This document shows, piece by piece, positions 36,578-44,712 of a stretch of DNA of 44,712 bases (position 1 is its first letter; every line of letters begins with the position of its first letter). A program made the position numbers and the translations under genes. The DNA is from Gemmatimonadota bacterium (lineage in GTDB: Bacteria > Gemmatimonadota > Gemmatimonadetes > Longimicrobiales > Gaopeijiaceae), in the NCBI GenBank assembly GCA_028873825.1, contig JAPPNM010000082.1:1-44712 (forward strand), given 5' to 3'. The notes below the pieces were generated by a model that made no database searches, had not been told where the DNA came from, and saw nothing but the letters and a program-made list of their open reading frames with translations.

Positions 36578-36663
36578 TCCGTGTCCCCAGGTTTTCCGCC
36601 CCCACGGCCCCCTGGATCCTCCTCTGCGTTGCTCCTCGGGCGAATAGCGCTGCCATTCCCCCT

Positions 36664-36759
36664 TCGTCGCGCCTTGCCAGCCCGCCGCCTCGCCGCTCTA
36701 GGTGCTCGCGGGCTTCATCCACGGACTGCTGAGCGAGAGCACCCGTCAACTTGTCCCGA
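36664..36759. repeat. Dispersed repeat A, copy 2
   Basis: Matches the left edge of the window and 40592-40667. It shares GCGCCTTGCC with the edge copy, and GCGAGAGCACCCGTCAAC with the 40.6 kb copy. Confidence 0.6.
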
Positions 36760-37006
36760 GCAGAAGCGACGAGAGCCCCGCGAGCGGTGTCATTTGGCCG
36801 CCCAGGCCCCCGTGCCGTCGCGCCGTCGGCCCGCGCTGCGAGCCGCTTGTTGCCGACGCTTTCGTTCGGATCCTTGAGGCTCTGCGCCAGCTGGCAGATT
36901 CCGCGAAAGTCGTCGCAGCGAAACGCCCGGCCCCGGTATTCCGGCGCGACTTGGGCCACGCAGGTCGGCAACCGCTCGGCAGATCCGCGCGCCGTTGCTC
37001 AGATCG

Positions 37007-40000
37007 TCACCACCAGGGAGTCCAGCCCTCGTTCACCCGTTCCCAGGGCTGCAGCGCCGGGTTCTCGCGCGCGTAGTCCATGGGCGTCTTCCCCTCGTCG
37101 TCGAGAGCTTCCGGGTCGGCGCCCAGCCGTAGGAGCAGCGGAAAGACATGGGAACTGCGGATCGCCGCCCAGTGCAGGACGGTGCGCCCGTCCGGGCCGG
37201 CAAGCCCCAAGTCCGCGCCCGCGCGCGCCAGCGCCTCGATGTTGGCGGGGCGTCCGTTGTAGCGAACCGCATAGAATATCGGCGACACCTGCGTGGCGAC
37301 CGACGACCTGCAGAGACGAAAGCGCGTCCCGTGCCCGTCCACGTCCGCTCCCGCCGCGACGAGCATCGGCACGGTTTCGGGATTGCCGTGGGCTGCTGAG
37401 TAGAGGGGAGTGAGGTAGCCGGACCAGTCCCCGCCGAAGCAGCCGCCCACGCGGCCCCGCTTGGTGGGGTCGGCTCCGGCCTCCAACAGGACGGCGAGCA
37501 CCGCGGAGTTTGGGTTTCGGGCGGCATTGTGAAGCGGAGTCCACCCGGCAAGGCTGCGGGCGTTCACGTCCGCGTCGGCTTCGAGCAGCACGGCGGCGAC
37601 CTCCGGGTTCGGATTGTACGCCGCGGAGTGCAAAGGAGTCCCGTCAGTGCGCGACGGCTGATCGTCCCACGTGTGCGGGTCCGCCCCTGCCCGAAGCAGT
37701 GCCCTCACCGCGTCGGGCGTGCCGACCCGGGCGGCACGGTGAAGGGGCGTGGCACCGTTTTCGTCGCGAGCGCCCACGTCCGTTCCCGCCTGGGCGAGGA
37801 TGTCGATCACCGAAGGATCCCGCGCGTGGACCGAAGCCAGGTGCAGGAGCGTCGGCGGGGAATTCGGGTCGGCCCCGGCCTCGAGACAGCCGGCCACCGC
37901 ATCGACGCCGGCGACGGCGAAAAAGGTCGCGGTTCCCCAGTTCCCGCAGGCGGCCGGGTCGGTTGGGTTCCCCGCGCGGTCCCGAACCGCCGGGTCCGCG
38001 CCGGCCTCCAACAGCTTCACCGCGGCGGCGGCCTGGTCCGCCATCAGCGCCAACTCCAGCGGTGTCCGTCCGTCGCTCGTACGGGCGTCCACATCCGCGC
38101 CGGCCTCCAGCAACGCGGCAACCACGTGAACTGGGCCCGCCGGCCGATACCAAGCCTGACGCGACTTCACCGCCATATGCAGGGGGGCTTCTTCGCCCAT
38201 GTACGTGCGCGCGCTCACGTCCGCGCCGGCCTGGAGCAGCAGGCGCACCATCGGAATCGAGCGCCCCCCCGGCCACCCCGCCGCCGCCGCCGCAACGTGC
38301 AGGGGCGTCCACCCCGAGGGTTCGCGCGCGTTCACGTCGGCGCCCGCCTCGACCAGCGCGGAGGCGACGACCTCGGCGCGGAGGCCGCCCCGGGCGACGA
38401 AGTGCAGCGGCGTACCCAAGTCGAAGGGGTCGTCACCGCGGCGCCCGTTGGGATCCGCGCCCGCCGCCAGGAGGAGGGCGATCTTCTCGGGAGCGTCTCC
38501 ATCGGAGGACCGTTCCAGAGTCTCGGCCAGATCCCGCAACTCGGTCCCTTGGAACGGAAACGGCCTGCCGGCTTGCGCGAAGGCCGCCAGACAGTCCCGC
38601 ATGCTTTCGAACGAGGCTTGATACCAGTGCCAGCTACTGGGTTCGCACGGAGGGTCGCCGGTCCCGGTGATGCTGTCCGAACCGGCGTCGCCCCCGGGCT
38701 GGGGCGCGGCCGGCCGATCGCCGTGGCGGCGGGCCGCGTCGAGCGGCGTTCCCCCCTGGTCGTTGCGGGCCTTCCAGTCGGCGCCGGCGCCGGCCAGCAG
38801 GGAGATCACGGTCGAGTCGCCCCCCGGCGCGGCCAGGTGCAGGGGCGTGTCGCCGTCGGCGTTGCGCACCCGCGGATTCGCACCGGCATCCAGGAGCGCG
38901 GCCACGCGCGATGCGGGTTCCTTTCCCGCCACCGCCCTGTGGAGCGGAAAGGAGCCGTCGGCCGGGTTCCGGCGGTTGACGTCCGCCCCCGCGGCCGCCA
39001 GGAGCCGGATGACTTCGGGCTTGGCGGACGCGGCGGCGGCCTCAAAGGGGGTTACGGCGTTTAGCATCGGCGCATTCGGATCCGCGCCGGCCTCCAGGAG
39101 GGCGCCGACCAGGGCCGCGCTAACTGACCGCCGCACGGCCCAGTACAGCGGCGTTCGTCCCCATTCGCCGCGGGCGTTGGGATCAGCGCCCGCCTCCAGC
39201 AGCTGCAGGATCAGCTCGGGTGCGGAGCGGGACAGCAGCCGGACGGCGGTTGTCAACGGCGTATCCTCATCGTCCGCCGCGTAATTGACGTCCGCACCGG
39301 CTTCGATCAGGAGGGACGCGATGGCCGGGTCGCGGCTCCGGATCGCAATGTCGAGGGGCGTGGTCCCCCCGCCGAGGCTAGCATTCGGATTCGCGCCGGC
39401 CGCCAACAACCTTGCGGCGACGGCCGCATCCATCGAGCCGACTCCGTGAAGAACGGTGCTGCCCCACCGGTCGCGCGCATGCACGTCGGCGCCCTCTTCC
39501 AGGCAGCGCGCGAAGTCCGCTGCGGACGCCGCGTGGTGGAAGGCCTGCGTGTGCCAGCGCCCGCAGAAGGTGGGACTTGTGATTTCGTCGAGACTTCTGC
39601 TCCCTAAACCGTCTGCCCCAAGACGCAGCAGCTCGCGCACGACCGCCATGGGGTTGTGGTCGCCGAAGGGACGGGGAAAGTCCACGGCGTCGCTCCAGGC
39701 CAGCTCCATGGGCGTGACGCCCGACCGGTCCCGGACCCCCAGGTCGGCGCCAGCCTCCACCAGGGCGGTGACGACGGCCGGGTTGCCGGAGCTCGCAGCC
39801 AAGTGGAGCGGGGGACTCCGTCCAGGTCCCTCGCGTTCGGGTCGGCGCCAGCCTCGACCAGGGCGGTAAAGACGGCCGGGTTGCGGGCTCTCGCAGCCCG
39901 ATGGAGCGGGGCGACGCCGTCCAGGTCCCCCGCGTTCGGGTCGGCGCCCGCCTCGACCAGGGCGGTGACGACCCCGGAGTGCGCATTTTCCGCCGCGGCC

Positions 40001-40407
40001 TCGTGCAGGGGAGTGATGCCGCCGCGCGCCCGGGCGTCCACCTCCGCGCCCGCCCCGACGAGCAGGGAGACGACTTCCGGATGCGGCGTGTATCGCGCCG
40101 CGACGAAGAGGGGGGCCAGGGGGAACCGGCGCGGGTTGCCGTTGGGATCCGCGCCCGCCCGGAGGCACTCGCCGACGTCCTCCGGCGAGGCCGAGCTGAA
40201 GAAGTCCCGTGTGCCCCAGTCGTCACAGACGGACGGGGTGGCCGCGGGAGGTGCGGCGGTGGCCGGCGGGACCGGATCCGCCGCCGGTGCGCCCGCGCAG
40301 GCCGGGAAGAACAGGAGGGCGACGGGAGGGAGGACGAGGACCCGAAGGGCGCCGAGACGCCGGCGGCCGCCGAACCGGCCTGGACTGACGAGGGCGCACC
40401 GTTCCAT
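37007..40407 (-). pseudogene. Giant ankyrin lipoprotein ANK2, one-base frameshift
   Basis: The paralogue of ANK1, about 1133 residues if the frame is restored. Same signal (ATG 40407), same ending EGWTPWW. About 27 ankyrin repeats and four caps; the extra cap (CGRWHTQAFHHAAS) and roughly two more repeats near 39200-39600 are missing from ANK1. At 39810-39818 it reads GCGGGGGACTCCG where ANK1 has GCGGGGCGACGCCG, a net loss of one base in the fourth repeat. Upstream it gives a truncated protein of about 267 residues; the 3' frame is open for over 900 codons, so the loss is recent, phase-variable or a sequencing error. Confidence 0.85.
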
Positions 40408-40536
40408 GAGCTGCTCCGAACTTGGGTTGTGGCCCGTGCAAGTTATCTCCGGCGAGGCCGCTCCGGCCACTCTCTCTCTATCGGGCCGCTACGAAGACCG
40501 CGGCGGGACGATCGCGATGGAGAGCGGTCTCACTCT

Positions 40537-40573
40537 GTCAACTTGGCATTACATAATGTCAACTGGAGTTGAC
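40537..40573 (-). promoter_or_regulatory. Promoter-like palindrome ahead of ANK2
   Basis: 37 bases nearly identical to 36541-36577. Minus strand GTTGACATTATGTAATG is the 17-bp motif, with a second TTGACA 15 bp on, and flanking GTCAACT/AGTTGAC arms. It is 130 bases upstream of ATG 40407. Confidence 0.55.
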
Positions 40574-40591
40574 TCCGCGCCCCAGACGGTC

Positions 40592-40667
40592 CGGCGCCTC
40601 GCCGCTCTCGGTGCTCGCGGGGCTTCATCCACGGACTGCTTGCGAGAGCACCCGTCAACTTGTCCCG
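40592..40667. repeat. Dispersed repeat A, copy 3
   Basis: Shares CGCCTCGCCGCTCTCGG, CATCCACGGACTGCT and GCGAGAGCACCCGTCAAC with the copy at 36.7 kb. Both follow an ankyrin-type promoter palindrome, so they were probably duplicated with it. Confidence 0.6.
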
Positions 40668-40827
40668 TTCGGCCATTCTCGCGCCACTACGGCCTCTTGA
40701 GGTGCGGCTTGAGGGCCGAATCGACTCGCGTTATTCGCTACGTCAGCTTGACATGCAGGAACCGGGTTCGCTACGGTTCTGTCGGGACGCACTACGGTGG
40801 ATCTCCATCGTACTGCCCCCTTTCCGA

Positions 40828-40849
40828 GGCCCGCGCTCCGGCGCGGGCC
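40828..40849 (+). terminator. GC-rich hairpin
   Basis: GGCCCGCGC-TCCG-GCGCGGGCC is a perfect 9-bp stem with a 4-base loop, followed by TTCGTGTTCC. It lies 29 bases before the DUF3800 start and about 55 bases after a possible TTGACA-18-TACGGT promoter, so it may be an attenuator or the end of a small RNA. Confidence 0.4.
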
Positions 40850-40877
40850 TTCGTGTTCCCTGCTCCAGAAGATTCCT

Positions 40878-41090
40878 GTGATCTATCTCGCCTACTTCGA
40901 CGAATTCGGTCACATCGGCCCGTACGTCAGTCGCGCAGACCCACAACACAACGATAACCCCGTCTTCGGACTTGCTGGGTTCGTGATGCCCATCACGCAG
41001 ATACGCGGATTTGCGATGTGGGTCTTCCGTCTCAAGAAGCAGATGTTCTCGCAGGAACTGGCGAGGTCTGCGGCTCGCCCTTGCGTCGCG
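40878..41090 (+). pseudogene. DUF3800 protein, N-terminal fragment
   Basis: GTG 40878 opens VIYLAYFDEFGHIG, then NPVFGLAGFVMPITQIRGF and FRLKKQMFSQEL. This is the typical DUF3800 N-terminus (YLxYxDESG then FxLAGxxxP), a family with an RNase H-like fold often found near methyltransferases and defence genes. Homology stops near 41090, just where the oppositely oriented methyltransferase gene ends at 41110. The frame runs on to 41273 in antisense to that gene. Probably truncated by the arrival of the methyltransferase. Confidence 0.65.
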
Positions 41091-41109
41091 CCGAGTCACG
41101 TCCTCGTCT

Positions 41110-42282
41110 CTACATCAGTTCCATCTGAACGTCCGCAACCCTCCGCCTGGCGGTTGCACAGTAATCCTCCGCGACGTCGATGCCGAGAAACTGCCGGCCG
41201 TTTTGCCGGGCCACCACGCAGGTGGTCCCCACACCGGCGAAGGGATCGAGCACGGTGTCGCCGCGGAAGCTGAAGAGAAGCATCACGCGGCGCGCCAACT
41301 CTTCGGGGAACATCGCGGGATGTCCGAAGTGCTTCATTCTGCGCTCCGGGGCTATCGCCCACCTGGCCACCACCCACTCCTTGAACGAATCGGCGTCGAT
41401 GTCCGCGTCCTGCCGGCTGCCGCGCTTCCGCAGGTCGCCCTTGCAAAACACCTCGACGAACTCCCAGGTGTACTTGAGGTAGGGGCTTGCGGGGCTCTTC
41501 CAGCTTCCCCAGGCCGTGTACTTGCAGTTGTAGTTGTGCTTCTCCCACAGGATCTCGCCCTTCCAGATCAGACCCCGCTTCATGAGGTGGCTCGATATGA
41601 TGTGGTGGCTGGGGATGTAGTCGGAGAACAGGGGTTGGACGTTCACCACGATGCGCCCTCCGACCACCAGGACCCGAACGCACTCGTCGAGGACCCGGAA
41701 GAGCTTCGCGAAGTACTCCTCCCAGTCGTGGGCGTCTCCCCCCGAGGCGGCTTGGCCGTCGTAGTCGAGGCCGAAATTGTAGGGAGGGGAGGTGAACACC
41801 AGATCTATGCTGTTCGACGGCACGGCCTTGAGCGCCGCCTCGCTGTCGCCGCAGACGATTCGGTCGACGAACTCCGGCGGAATCTCGTTGCGCACATCGG
41901 GGAAACAGTGGTTCCTGGCGTAGTAGTACTTTCCGCGACGCGCGCTCTTCCGTTGGCGCCCGACCACCTTGCGCTCCCTGTTGTACCCTACGTAGAGACG
42001 CTTTCGCCCATTGAGCCCGTAGCTCCCGACCCCTCGGACGGCGGGCACGATCCTGTCCAGGCCGGACGCGCCGGGGTGACTGTTCGCGACTCCGGTAACG
42101 GCGCGAGAGAGATCGTCCAGGTCCACTTCGCGGAGCCACACCAACAGGGCGTTGCCGTTGCCTGTCACGAAAAAATCGTCGGAATCGAAATGCCGGTTTA
42201 GGTTGTTGATCGCGTTGGTCATGGGCTCGCCGATCACGGTGTCCAACGGTATCGCAACTTGCTTGAACTTGGACTGGTCCAC
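41110..42282 (-). CDS. Site-specific DNA methyltransferase, beta class
   Basis: 390 residues. Motif IV TSPPYNFG comes before motif I DPFAGVGTT, the order of beta-class amino-methyltransferases (N6-adenine or N4-cytosine). Further family parts are DRIVCGDSEAALKAVPSNSIDLVF, GHPAMFPEELARRVMLLFS and FLGIDVAEDYC. The first 130 residues (GEPMTNAINNLNRHF to YVGYNRERKVVGRQR) are an extra domain I do not recognise. GTG 42282 has GGGAGA ahead; the frame upstream of it is an antisense artefact. No restriction gene is nearby, so it is an orphan or regulatory methyltransferase. Target site unknown. Confidence 0.88.
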   Translation of the reverse strand: MDQSKFKQVAIPLDTVIGEPMTNAINNLNRHFDSDDFFVTGNGNALLVWLREVDLDDLSRAVTGVANSHPGASGLDRIVPAVRGVGSYGLNGRKRLYVGYNRERKVVGRQRKSARRGKYYYARNHCFPDVRNEIPPEFVDRIVCGDSEAALKAVPSNSIDLVFTSPPYNFGLDYDGQAASGGDAHDWEEYFAKLFRVLDECVRVLVVGGRIVVNVQPLFSDYIPSHHIISSHLMKRGLIWKGEILWEKHNYNCKYTAWGSWKSPASPYLKYTWEFVEVFCKGDLRKRGSRQDADIDADSFKEWVVARWAIAPERRMKHFGHPAMFPEELARRVMLLFSFRGDTVLDPFAGVGTTCVVARQNGRQFLGIDVAEDYCATARRRVADVQMELM

Positions 42283-42345
42283 TCGACAATCTCCCGGTTG
42301 ATTTCCATGAGCCCCCTCGCGTGGCTCGGCTCCCAGCAATCCGGC

Positions 42346-42357
42346 CTCTCTAGAGAG
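42346..42357. promoter_or_regulatory. 12-bp palindrome upstream of the methyltransferase
   Basis: CTCTCTAGAGAG lies 64 bases before the GTG start. It could be an operator. No evidence ties it to the enzyme's own target. Confidence 0.25.
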
Positions 42358-42503
42358 ATGATCCGGATGGCTTGATGGCTTAGTCCAATGTAATGTCATA
42401 TGGGTACGATATGGAACTCGAGTTCGCAACCCCGCTTCCTCGCCGAGGTCCGGGAAACGGCGGTACCTTCGGCTAGCCGGGCGGCCCCGCGCGCCATCAT
42501 CGC

Positions 42504-44012
42504 TCAGCGCCCCTCCCCCGCCGAAAACGGTCCCCCCACCACCCGCCTCACGTCGTCCATCGTCGCGCCCGCCTCCTCCGGCGGTTCCGTGAACAGGCTC
42601 ACCCCGATCGTCACCGCGAAGCCCACCGCGAACCCGGGAATCATCTCGTACAGGTCGTAGAAGTGCTCCTTGACGGCCAGCGTCCAGATCACCGCCGTGA
42701 GGAACCCCGAGATCATTCCCGAGATCGCCCCGGCCCGCGTCGTCCCCTTCCAGAAGAGCGAGCACAGCACGACCGGCGTGAACGCCGAGGCCAGCCCCGA
42801 CCACGCGAAGAGGATGAACCAGAAGAGCATGCGGCTCTCGGGGAGCGCCACCGCGAGGCCCCCGAGGCCGATGACGATCGTCAGGACCCGACCCCACCGC
42901 GACAGCTTCCGGTCCGGCCAGTCCGGGCGAAAGACCTTCTGCACCACGTCGCGCACCACCGCCGACGAGGCGAGAATCAGCAGCGAGTCCACGGTCGACA
43001 TGATCGCGGCGAGCACCACCACCAGGATCACGCCCGCCAAGATCGCCGGGAACAGCTCGGTCGACATGACCGGCAGCACCGTCTCGTGGTCGGCCAGACC
43101 CGGGAACAGGGCCCGTCCCGCCACCCCCGTCAGCACGGCCCCGACATCGAAGACGATCATGCACGCGACCGCCATCACCCCGCCGCCGAGGATCTGCCCC
43201 CGGTCCCGCGCCGACATGAACCGCGTCAGCAGCTGCGGCGCCCCCAGGAAGGCCAGCCCGATCCCGACGAAGCTCAAGGCGCTCATCACCCCCGTCGCCG
43301 TCAGCCCGTGTTCCCCCATCGGCCGCAGCAGCGCCGGGTCAGCCGCCCCGATCGCGGCCATCAGCTCGCCCCAGCCGCCCGCATGCGCGATCCCGGCGAC
43401 CGGCAGCGCCAGCAGGCACAGGAACATGAGCACGCCCTGCAGCACGTCGCTGTACGCCACCGCCTTGAATCCGCCGATGCTGGTGTACAGGAAGATCACC
43501 GCCGCCCCGATCAGCACGCCCCCCTCGTAGCTCGTGCCCAGGAACGACGAAAACGCCTTGCCCGACGCGGTCAGCTGCGCCGACGTGTACGCCCACACCA
43601 TGCTGAAGACGATGACCGCGCTCACGAACCGGATGACGTGGGCGCGGTCCTCGAAGCGGTCGGCGAGGTAGTCGGCGACGGTGATCGCGTCGTAGCGGTC
43701 GGTGAACTCCTTGTACGGGCGCGCCACCACCGACCAGGCCAGCGCCACCCCGATCACTTCGCCCAGGACCACCCAGAGCGCGTGGAAGCCCACCAGGTAC
43801 CCCATCCCGGTCAGGCCGAGCAGAAGCCACCCGCTCTCCCCCGTGGCGTTGGACGAGAAGGCGATCACCCACGAGGGAAGCTTCTTGCCGGCCACGTAGA
43901 ACCCGCGCACCGAGCGGCTCTCGCGGCTGGCCCACCACCCTATCCCGACCAGGATTGAGAAGTAGAGGAGGAGGACGCCGATTATCGCGCCGCCGGCGCC
44001 TGCTTCACCCAT
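42504..44012 (-). CDS. Sodium:solute symporter (SSS/PutP-like)
   Basis: 502 residues with about 13 membrane helices. Family signatures: NATGESGWLLLGLTGMGYLVGFHALW in helix 2, ITVADYLADRFEDRAHVIR, GAAVIFLYTSIGGFKAVAYSDVLQG (the sodium-site GGxxAVxxTDxxQ region), and LAAIMSTVDSLLILASSAVVRDV. Closest in style to proline/sodium symporters. ATG 44012 is preferred: the frame is open to 44057 but adds only Arg-rich sequence. The start overlaps the end of a one-helix accessory gene. Substrate cannot be proven. Confidence 0.9.
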   Translation of the reverse strand: MGEAGAGGAIIGVLLLYFSILVGIGWWASRESRSVRGFYVAGKKLPSWVIAFSSNATGESGWLLLGLTGMGYLVGFHALWVVLGEVIGVALAWSVVARPYKEFTDRYDAITVADYLADRFEDRAHVIRFVSAVIVFSMVWAYTSAQLTASGKAFSSFLGTSYEGGVLIGAAVIFLYTSIGGFKAVAYSDVLQGVLMFLCLLALPVAGIAHAGGWGELMAAIGAADPALLRPMGEHGLTATGVMSALSFVGIGLAFLGAPQLLTRFMSARDRGQILGGGVMAVACMIVFDVGAVLTGVAGRALFPGLADHETVLPVMSTELFPAILAGVILVVVLAAIMSTVDSLLILASSAVVRDVVQKVFRPDWPDRKLSRWGRVLTIVIGLGGLAVALPESRMLFWFILFAWSGLASAFTPVVLCSLFWKGTTRAGAISGMISGFLTAVIWTLAVKEHFYDLYEMIPGFAVGFAVTIGVSLFTEPPEEAGATMDDVRRVVGGPFSAGEGR

Positions 44013-44247
44013 CGCCGCCGCCTTGGTCCGGCCGCGCTTGCGGGGCCTCCGGCCCACGTTCGCCGCCTCGGCCCGGCCCGCCTCCCGGCGCGATCCCGCC
44101 GTCCGCCGCGGCGGTGCCGCGCCCGGCCCCGCCCTTCCCGAGGTCCGTCCCCCGGTGCACCAGGCGGGCCGCCACCACGAGCCCCAGCGCGGGGATGGTG
44201 CTCGCGGCCATCAGCGCCCAGGTGCCGAGGGGGAGCCCGGCGATCAT
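44005..44247 (-). CDS. Symporter small accessory protein
   Basis: 80 residues. One membrane helix (LGTWALMAASTIPALGLVVAARLV) near the N-terminus, then a Gly/Ala/Pro-rich cytoplasmic tail. One-helix proteins of this kind are commonly encoded just before SSS symporters. It overlaps the symporter start by eight bases, which indicates translational coupling. Start ATG 44247 is the one nearest the helix; the longer frame adds charged low-complexity residues. Confidence 0.65.
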   Translation of the reverse strand: MIAGLPLGTWALMAASTIPALGLVVAARLVHRGTDLGKGGAGRGTAAADGGIAPGGGPGRGGERGPEAPQARPDQGGGDG

Positions 44248-44712
44248 CGCGCGGACCCGGCGGTCGCGCGGGCGCGGGAAGTTCTCACGGGTCGCTTCCT
44301 CCGTTTCTTCAGGTGGGGGGCCCGGACATCCGGTTCCGTTCCGGCCGGTGGTGCGCGGCTCGGCAGGCACTCATGGCTGTACCTGCCGGGGCCGGGGCTC
44401 GGACGTCCGTGCCGGTCCGGCCGGCGGTGCGGCGCCCAAAGTAGACGGCGGGAACGGAGACCGGAAGAGGAGGCGGGTCGATGTGCTTGCGCCGAAGGGG
44501 AACGGGTGGCGGGTCCGGCGCGGGACGCGGCCCGAGGTCGCGGCGGTCGTCCTGCCTGTCCCGAAGTGCGTGGCGAAGCCGAGGAAATGACAACCGCGCT
44601 TTCCATTATGTAAAGCACAGTTTACCATCCGTGCCGTTCCCGCTAGTGTCGTGTCAGACGTGATATGTCGTAAGACGGCGGGGTGCTGAAGAGCGCCATC
44701 AAGACGTGGCGG
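44248..44712. other. Right-edge non-coding region
   Basis: Contains an imperfect 35-bp direct repeat (44324-44358 and 44401-44433, sharing TCCGGCCGG and GGTGCG), a hairpin CGGCAGG/CCTGCCG (44361-44388), the promoter-like motif at 44599-44615, and a right end (44646 on: GTGTCGTGTCAGACGTG) that could be the tip of an insertion sequence or the next gene. Open frames here are low-complexity and not called. Confidence 0.4.
44599..44615 (-). promoter_or_regulatory. Promoter-like palindrome at the right edge
   Basis: Minus strand CTTTACATAATGGAAAG, with TTTACA followed after 15 bp by TTGTCA. Same spacing as the other four sites. Points left towards the symporter accessory gene 350 bases away. Confidence 0.45.

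Larger units (their letters stand above)
36419..37006. other. Mosaic gap: ankyrin upstream block, permease-like 22-mer, repeat A
   Basis: From left to right: the upstream block shared with ANK2 (to about 36580); a 22-bp exact match (36603-36624) to the permease gene at 34583-34604; repeat A (about 36664-36759); then 250 bases. The minus frame over 36534-36971 is open (FRCDDFRGICQLAQSLKDPN) but passes through both repeats, so I do not call it a gene. Confidence 0.5.
40408..40877. other. Gap upstream of ANK2 and of the DUF3800 fragment
   Basis: Holds the ANK2 upstream block, the promoter-like palindrome (40537-40573), repeat A (40592-40667), a possible TTGACA promoter at about 40749 and the hairpin at 40828-40849. 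No gene seen. Confidence 0.55.

Noticed and set aside
36534-36971. 145-residue minus-strand frame
   Set aside because: It passes through the promoter palindrome, the 22-bp match and repeat A, so it is an accident of repeats; no family recognised.
42380-42400. AATGTAATGTCATATG as a sixth copy of the 17-bp palindrome
   Set aside because: It contains ATGTAATG but lacks the dyad arms and the second hexamer at 15 bp.
42283-43164. N-terminal extension of the methyltransferase frame to 43164
   Set aside because: The extension is antisense to the symporter and Gly/Arg-rich; GTG 42282 has a ribosome binding site.
42663-43958. 431-residue plus-strand frame opposite the symporter
   Set aside because: Shadow of a GC-rich membrane protein gene; His/Arg/Pro-rich with no recognisable fold.
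44309-44593. Minus-strand frame at the right edge
   Set aside because: Pro/Arg-rich low complexity containing the direct repeat; no start signal or homology.

Overview
The window is a GC-rich bacterial chromosome segment with dense, mostly leaderless-looking operons and many 4-base start/stop overlaps (ATGA or GTGA). The mix of a sigma-54 response regulator, an ECF sigma/anti-sigma/Spy-like cluster, 6-bladed beta-propeller lipoproteins, a BlaR1/M56 remnant with a BlaI-like operator, and large exported ankyrin proteins is what I would expect of Gemmatimonadota. That assignment is an inference from gene content; there is no rRNA or other phylogenetic marker here apart from a type II topoisomerase A subunit.

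Layout. 1-5015 (+): a four-gene overlapping operon with a sensor histidine kinase, a sigma-54 response regulator, an exported coiled-coil protein and an outer-membrane barrel. 5058-8028 (-): threonine catabolism (tdh-kbl) followed by a metallophosphoesterase. 8160-9653 (-): ECF sigma factor, anti-sigma and Spy/CpxP-like protein. 9725-11112 (-): an MDR oxidoreductase and a MazG-like pyrophosphohydrolase. 11212-11483: a dispersed repeat, a promoter-like palindrome and a three-repeat CRISPR mini-array (29-bp repeats, 32-bp spacers, type I-E-like) with no cas genes. 11641-13379 (+): small hypothetical, queE and a NudL-like Nudix hydrolase. 13389-19509 (-): TolB-like propeller, saccharopine-dehydrogenase-like enzyme, gyrase/topo IV A subunit, MOSC protein and a DUF6941-like protein. 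19912-21454 (+): BlaI-like tandem operator, truncated M56 protein and two paralogous lipoproteins. 21509-24262 (-): YbdG-like mechanosensitive channel and a 6-bladed propeller. 24502-25722 (+): NamZ-type exo-muramidase.

From about 25.8 kb to 42.3 kb the window becomes a decaying, duplicated accessory region. It holds a frameshifted HigA antitoxin, an endonuclease/exonuclease/phosphatase lipoprotein, and two paralogous giant ankyrin lipoproteins, one intact and one with a single-base frameshift. A third copy of the ankyrin leader is fused in front of an unrelated small lipoprotein. A ZIP-permease fusion gene sits beside a collapsed relic copy of itself. There are also an IS1634-type transposase remnant, an orphan beta-class DNA methyltransferase and a DUF3800 fragment. 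42504-44247 (-) returns to ordinary genes: a sodium:solute symporter with its small accessory protein.

The most unusual signals are: (i) a 17-bp near-palindrome, roughly CTTTACATNATGTAAAG, found five times, always with a -35-like hexamer and a TNNNCA hexamer 15 bp further on, placed ahead of the CRISPR mini-array, the ankyrin leaders and at the right edge; (ii) exported ankyrin proteins divided into sub-arrays by a repeated cap with a C-x19-C spacing; (iii) clear traces of recent segmental duplication and deletion between 28 and 41 kb.
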